Source of the DNA: Mactra quadrangularis
Lineage: Eukaryota > Mollusca > Bivalvia > Venerida > Mactridae
Direction of reading: 5' to 3'
Assembly: GCA_025267735.1 (NCBI GenBank)
Contig: CM046297.1
Coordinates: 28,980,011-29,044,010 of the forward strand
Length of the DNA: 64,000 nt
The first letter of the stretch is position 1; every line of letters starts with the position of its first letter. Positions 59,046 through 64,000 of the stretch are shown here, piece after piece. The translations under genes and the position numbers were made by a program. A model generated the notes under the pieces. That model was not told where the DNA came from, searched no databases, and worked only from the letters and a program-made list of their open reading frames with translations.

Positions 59046-61020
59046 CAAGCCAGCAAATTATAACTCATGCAATGATGAAACATGCTTTAGGGATTATTAA
59101 TAAGTATGATGGCTTAAAGGTATATGTGAATTTGTTAATTATTTCGAACCAAAGAAAAACAGAATCAAATAGCTATGTTCCCATGAGATTTTACAGTATT
59201 TCAACAGGACAATGCCTTCCGTAACGAGATTACATGTAGCCCCTTTAACCAAACATACCTCAACTTGACTAAAAAAATATTCCCTTCAAACTTGGTTCGT
59301 GACGTGACGTTCTACACAAACCCACATTTGCTGAAGGTGATTGTCAAGATCAAGTATGTAGATAAACTCAAGATGTCTTTGTCTCTAGGAAGAAAACAAA
59401 ATCCATCGACAATTTATGCCAGATAACAGTATGGTGCAACGACTTGTGCTAATCATGCATTATTTACTTAACCATTGGCTAGTTTTACCTTGAGAAGATT
59501 CAACGAGAGATAAACTCAGGCAAACCGCAATGTCAAGTGAATGTATTAATTACTTTGTATATTAATGTAATGAATATGAGTGTAAGGCATGCAGAGAATA
59601 TACCTCGGACTTTTGTTTATACAAGTTGCACGGGGTTAAAAACGTTTCAAAACAAATGAAATAGAACAGTATCGGGGCTGATAGTTGTATAATGGTTAAT
59701 CAAGACTCGAATTACGCCCAGGGAGTCGCTGGTTCGACCCTTCTAGGTTAACATGTTCTAAACGCTTGTTGTGAAAACCTCATTTAGATACATGTAGATA
59801 AAAAAAGGCAAACGTATGAATCACATTGTCGATTTTTAACGAAATTATGCGTATTTTTCACATCGTGTAAAAACACGTCTTGTGAAAAAAATGAGGATCA
59901 ACTTTCTAAAGATTGTGTGAGCATTTTGAAAATTAATGTAAAAAAATATATTATGCAAAAGTTATAACGCAAACAATAGCTTTTTTGCACAATTTTATTT
60001 TACATGGGTATACATGGGTATAATTACCATTATCAAATCTCTCGGTATGTTCACACATAAAGTAAGTTACAACTTCTCATGCGGTCACGCTTGAGTGAAC
60101 AAAATCGTTTAGTCCTTTTACTGAGTTTCATGGATCCTGTGTAGCACGTTGGTGTCTACACAAACAATAAAACAATGTCAAGATTGTGCATTGAAGACCG
60201 GGAACAAACCATTGGACTGATACACCATCAACAATTACCAGATCATGGAACAATTTTAATTCATAAAGGTAATTGCGGAGTGATATTGATCATTCTGGCA
60301 AGCTGGGTCTTGTAGTGATAAATGGCAACCACAACGCCCAATGCTACAAGGATGAAGTTCTTAGTAACGTTACTGTATCATACGCCATCGGACCTCCGGA
60401 CATTTTTTCTCCAACAAGTAAACGCCAGACCACATGCCATCTAGACATCAATCTAATCTTTCATTGCAAAAATTTTGAGATTATATACTTCTCAATTTAA
60501 GTATACAAATATCCAATGGAACGTCTTTCGGACGGGTTCGTCAGACGTAAACGTCTTGTACAGTATGAGGTATTACAGGAATTAGCCGTTGCTTTACATG
60601 AGGAATAGATGAAGATCCCACTGCGTTTTGTACGACGTCATATTGGGTATATGAGATGCAGGTATTAAATAGTCGTAAATTAAAATGTGACGAACACTCA
60701 TTATCAAATCTTTTTAACTTTTTTTTCTCCTACTGGGCTTTTATTTATGCGGAATTTTTCTATTAAAAACGTTACATATTGTTTCTTGATTGAATACACA
60801 TACAAATTGGTTGTTCGAGTATAATGTTAAATTTCATATCATTTAGTATTTACATTATAACTTTGCGTTATAACTTTTGCTTTTTATATTAAATCATAGT
60901 ATTGATTCAATGTTCTTATCTCCAAAAATTTATTTCATTCAGTCTGAACTTGGACCCGGAAGTGTGTACTTCATATTATCAATTGTGATATATCTAATCT
61001 AAATATATTTACTTATCATC
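59046..61020. other. Spacer upstream of copy 5
   Basis: No gene, array or inverted repeat recognised. A degenerate tRNA-like segment is annotated separately. The frame at 60273-60500 has no known domain. Confidence 0.4.
59680..59748 (+). other. Degenerate tRNA-like segment
   Basis: GATAGTTGTATAATGGTTAA and GCTGGTTCGACCCTTCTAGG resemble A and B boxes at tRNA spacing. The acceptor stem pairs poorly, so it may be a tRNA pseudogene or a SINE head. Confidence 0.35.
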
Positions 61021-61029
61021 CACGTTTTG

Positions 61030-61145
61030 AGTTTCGGTCATGTGATCATACTGATGTCTGGGTTGAAAATTCATTTCTGGACGCACAGTATCAAAGTGTA
61101 CACGAACTAAATTGGACATATTTTCTATAGTAAACAACATAGAAG
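61030..61145 (+). promoter_or_regulatory. Conserved promoter/leader exon of gene copy 5
   Basis: AGTTTCGGTCATGTGATC, TATCAAAGTGTACACGAAC, ATTGGACATATTTTCTATAG, then AACATAGAAG and the donor GTATGTG at 61146. Copy 5 coding starts 528 bases downstream, after the acceptor at 61657-61658. This is the most compact and probably least disturbed gene of the family. Confidence 0.68.
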
Positions 61146-61672
61146 GTATGTGTTTTATTTTGTCTTATTTCTATGTTCAGTAATAGCGTTCGCGTTTTAT
61201 GTACAAATCGGACGTTAACATTGTATCAGATTAATCATAATTATAATCAAAGTCGTTGTAAGATGGTTTTAAGTATGATGATTTAGGTTCGATCCCATTA
61301 AAAATTGTAACAAATTTAAATAAATCGGCAATTATGTCGAGTTTCATTAATTCATGTTTACATACATGCATTTAATGAAGATGTAGGATCAATGTGGATT
61401 TGTGAATATTGGTAACGGCAAAAGATTAGGAAAGAAATAAAGTAAAAACTAAAGTTTTGCTATATGAGACAATCTTAAATTTACAAAGGCAAAAATTTGA
61501 GTCAATTGTGTCATGTTGTTTTATATTCAAGTATATAATACCTTCATCAGATTTATACAACATATTTTATTTATTTCAACCCATTCCCATTCATTAAAAG
61601 CATAAGGACGATAATCTTCGAGAGGCAGTACGGCACTAAGTCTTATATTTTATTACAGACATATTCTCTGGA

Positions 61673-62767
61673 ATGGCTACTAACGAAACTAACCAATCTG
61701 AAACGGATGCATCACCGGACCAATCAAACATAGTAACATCCAAATTTAATGCTGCCGACAGGAAACAAGCTGAACCAAGTTCTACATTATCAGTTTACAA
61801 TAGTTCTGCCGAGGTTTCGGTCCGTCTATCAGACAGTACTTCCTCTGAACAACATACACCGCTAGATCCATCTACAATACCACCAACAACTAGTAAAGCT
61901 ACATTAAATCTACTACATGGTTCTGATTCTGATGATACTCCATTCCAAGATAAATTTCGGTTCCAAAAGGACATAAATGTAAAATTTACAGCTGATGGCA
62001 AAGATTGTTTTATAGTAGCAATGACTTTACTATCTGAAAATGAACTTGCTCTATGTGATGATTACAACAAATCAGTAAAGGTGTTAAATATCAATGATGA
62101 TGTTATATGTTGTAATATCACATTTGGTACTTCACCAGTAGATATAACATTATTGCCGGGGGGAAATGTGTCTGTCATTTTTGATGATGAACAGGCTATG
62201 CGAATTCTATCAAAGTGTGATGGTTCGTTGAAAGAAGTCAAATTGATAAGATTGACTGGTAAACCTGTATCTGTTGAATGCTTAAAAGATGAAATGTTTG
62301 TTTCGTTTAAAGTGCCCTTGAAATTGAACATTTTAAGTTTGTCAGGTGGTATAAAAAGAACTATTACTCCAGATTCTAAATGTTTAGAAAATATACATCT
62401 CCCTAGACATATTGCTGTCCATTTCACAGACACTACACGTATTATCTATATATCTGATTGGTCAACAAACACTATAGCGTCTATAGATCTAAATGGTACA
62501 ATGTTAGCAATTTATAAAGATGAAGGTCTGGTTCAACCACACGATATTACTATTACACCATTTGGTTCTATATATGTGTGTAACAGTGATAAACATATAA
62601 TATATAAAATGTCTGAAGATCTAACTGAAGGTGAAGTGATACTTGATGAACGAGATGGGGTAATCGGTCCATCTGCTATGTGTTTCTGTCCTAGTAGAAA
62701 GTCTCTCTATATCAGTAGTAGAAATAGATCTCGTTTAAACTTCATAAAACAATATAAGTACAACTAA
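61673..62767 (+). CDS. TRIM/NHL-like beta-propeller protein, copy 5 (364 aa)
   Basis: Intact frame. The first residues differ from the other copies (MATNETNQSETDASPDQ), then the Ser/Thr-rich segment and the propeller-like half follow. Characteristic replacements include INDDVICCNITFGTSPVDIT and FKVPLKLNILSLSGGIKRT. The acceptor and 5'UTR (ACATATTCTCTGG) are the most diverged of the five. No RING, B-box, coiled coil or signal peptide. Probably an intracellular binding protein; ligand unknown. Confidence 0.85.
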   Translation: MATNETNQSETDASPDQSNIVTSKFNAADRKQAEPSSTLSVYNSSAEVSVRLSDSTSSEQHTPLDPSTIPPTTSKATLNLLHGSDSDDTPFQDKFRFQKDINVKFTADGKDCFIVAMTLLSENELALCDDYNKSVKVLNINDDVICCNITFGTSPVDITLLPGGNVSVIFDDEQAMRILSKCDGSLKEVKLIRLTGKPVSVECLKDEMFVSFKVPLKLNILSLSGGIKRTITPDSKCLENIHLPRHIAVHFTDTTRIIYISDWSTNTIASIDLNGTMLAIYKDEGLVQPHDITITPFGSIYVCNSDKHIIYKMSEDLTEGEVILDERDGVIGPSAMCFCPSRKSLYISSRNRSRLNFIKQYKYN

Positions 62768-63155
62768 CTACTCAAAGCATAATCACAACCAGGTGTGCAT
62801 ATAGTAAACAAATTTTATAAACCATTATTGTACATAGAACATTTCATTAATTATTCAAAATAGTATACTTGTGTACATTTGAATGTTAATTGTTTAATTA
62901 AACCTATGTTGATTCCTAAGAAATAATGTCGACTCTCTTTGTAAAAAGCGCATCGTTTTGAACATCTTTCCTTAAAAAATTAATCAATTTTCTTTGACGG
63001 CAATAAATTGCATAAACTTAAAAAAATTATATCATAGACGGGGAACGATAAGAACTGAAAAAATAAAACATAACTAAGTAATTGGATATATTTGAATTAA
63101 ATGATAACAAAATGTTTACAAAAAGGACATTTTGGCTTATGGCCTTAACATTTTT
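62768..63155. other. 3' flank of gene copy 5
   Basis: Homologous to 2640-3030 and 35900-36280. No other gene. Confidence 0.55.
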
Positions 63156-63507
63156 CAATAATTACAATTATTTATTTCCTCCATTTTTGGAGAGCATAAC
63201 ATATAAACAGTATAGATATTAAACACAGAAATATTTTAATACAATAACAGATAATTACGGCAAGAAATATATATAAATACGAATAAATGAATATTGCTCA
63301 TAGGGAAAATCTTTTTACGAAAACAAAAAATCAGGCATTATGATACGAACAATATTAAAAGAAAAACACATATTAAACCACTCACTAAAATTGCCTTCGA
63401 AATAAGAAGACGGGGATTTAGTGATAGGTTCTTATTACATGTTAAAACTGCAATTTTATCAATACTAATACATATTATTTTAATACAGAAGCTACATTTC
63501 TACTGAG
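63156..63507. mobile_element. About 350-bp insertion in the 3' flank of copy 5
   Basis: Flanks (GGCCTTAACATTT at the left, AATCATTTGAGGTATTATCC at the right) are contiguous within about 25 bases in copies 1, 2 and 4 but separated here by ~350 bases of unrelated AT-rich DNA. No inverted ends or poly-A tail are clear; identity unknown. The 70-codon frame inside lacks an ATG. Confidence 0.5.
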
Positions 63508-64000
63508 CGAGAATTCAATCATTTGAGGTATTATCCTTATAACAAAATATAAACGCTTTTACAAGAGTAAATGAGTACATGAGACAGGCAGATCTTGTGA
63601 TAACCACGTAATTAAAAAAAGTAATCTTATTTCAAATTACGAAAACATTATGTTCTTTTTTTCAAAATAAAATATTGCAAATGAAGAATACTGATTTTTG
63701 ACACTTTTTGTACAAAAAGGATGACTGTTATTTTTTTCTTTTACCACCTGACAATACTATGATTTATTTTTATACCGTTTTAAACTTGTTATTTCTTTAT
63801 TTCATGTTAAATGTCATTTAACTGTTAGTTGGCGGATACTTTAACCTCGCAGATTTGAGTATCTGTATATATACCTTATCTGTCCTCAGGATCGATGACA
63901 TTATACTGCAATTAATGTATGCGCCGCTGCAATTGAATGAAATGGCTTGTGTTGAAACTTTTAACATATTGTACGCTTTGTTTGCTTATTATGTATTTAG
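63508..64000. other. 3' flank of gene copy 5, continued
   Basis: Homologous to 3045-3370 and 3733-3960 without the MITE (empty site near 63817). Includes the recurring ATGTATGCGCCGCTGCAA. Confidence 0.6.

Overview
The window looks like nuclear DNA of a marine or freshwater invertebrate, most likely a bivalve mollusc. It is AT-rich and intron-bearing. It holds tandem paralogues of a TRIM/NHL-type beta-propeller gene of the sort expanded in bivalves, tRNA-headed SINEs, BEL/Pao and Gypsy retrotransposons, a Tc1-like remnant and diverged repeat tails typical of bivalve genomes. I cannot name the species. No bacterial-style operons, rRNA genes or CRISPR arrays are visible.

The real gene content is one family. 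Five intact single-exon reading frames of 364-368 codons lie on the + strand at 1535-2635, 34732-35832, 42952-44058, 52326-53426 and 61673-62767. Each encodes a Ser/Thr-rich N-terminal segment (about 110 residues) followed by a beta-propeller-like C-terminal half, with no RING, B-box or coiled coil. Each is preceded by a conserved splice acceptor 14 bases before the ATG. Upstream of copies 2-5 lies a conserved promoter/leader-exon block (27990-28090, 41915-42028, 48811-48923, 61030-61145) with an M-box-like TCATGTGA, a degenerate TATA element and a GTATGTG/GTAAGTG donor. Copy 1's equivalent would lie left of the window.

The array grew by segmental duplication. Bases 1-5793 plus 24097-24975 match 50810-57457, and 37430-40150 matches 45020-47340. 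SINEs, MITEs, deletions and patchwork exchange differ between the copies, so each copy serves as an empty-site control for insertions in the others.

The most unusual object is an 18.3-kb composite inverted-repeat element at 5803-24087. It has terminal inverted repeats, a perfect 9-bp target-site duplication (GATTTAAAG), and an unoccupied equivalent site at 56587-56595. Its arms are long arrays of a 97-bp repeat, plus-oriented on the left and inverted on the right, with an 871-bp higher-order repeat. This is the architecture of Drosophila Foldback elements, on a much larger scale. Two other elements are nested in its left arm. One is a 4.5-kb second foldback (8758-13283) whose arms carry two inverted, decayed copies of a gene with HEADT, TGCDTT and Cys-rich motifs. 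The other is a truncated BEL/Pao element (14403-18595, TSD GTCTA). The roughly 1-kb core (19346-20400) shows no transposase.

The middle (24976-34415) holds an (AT)n tract, a diverged 160-bp tandem array, nested MITE-like elements and a young Gypsy element (29956-34415) with identical LTRs and two coding lesions, sitting in the presumed intron of copy 2. The rest (57458-61029 and most spacers) is mainly old repeat debris with no convincing genes.
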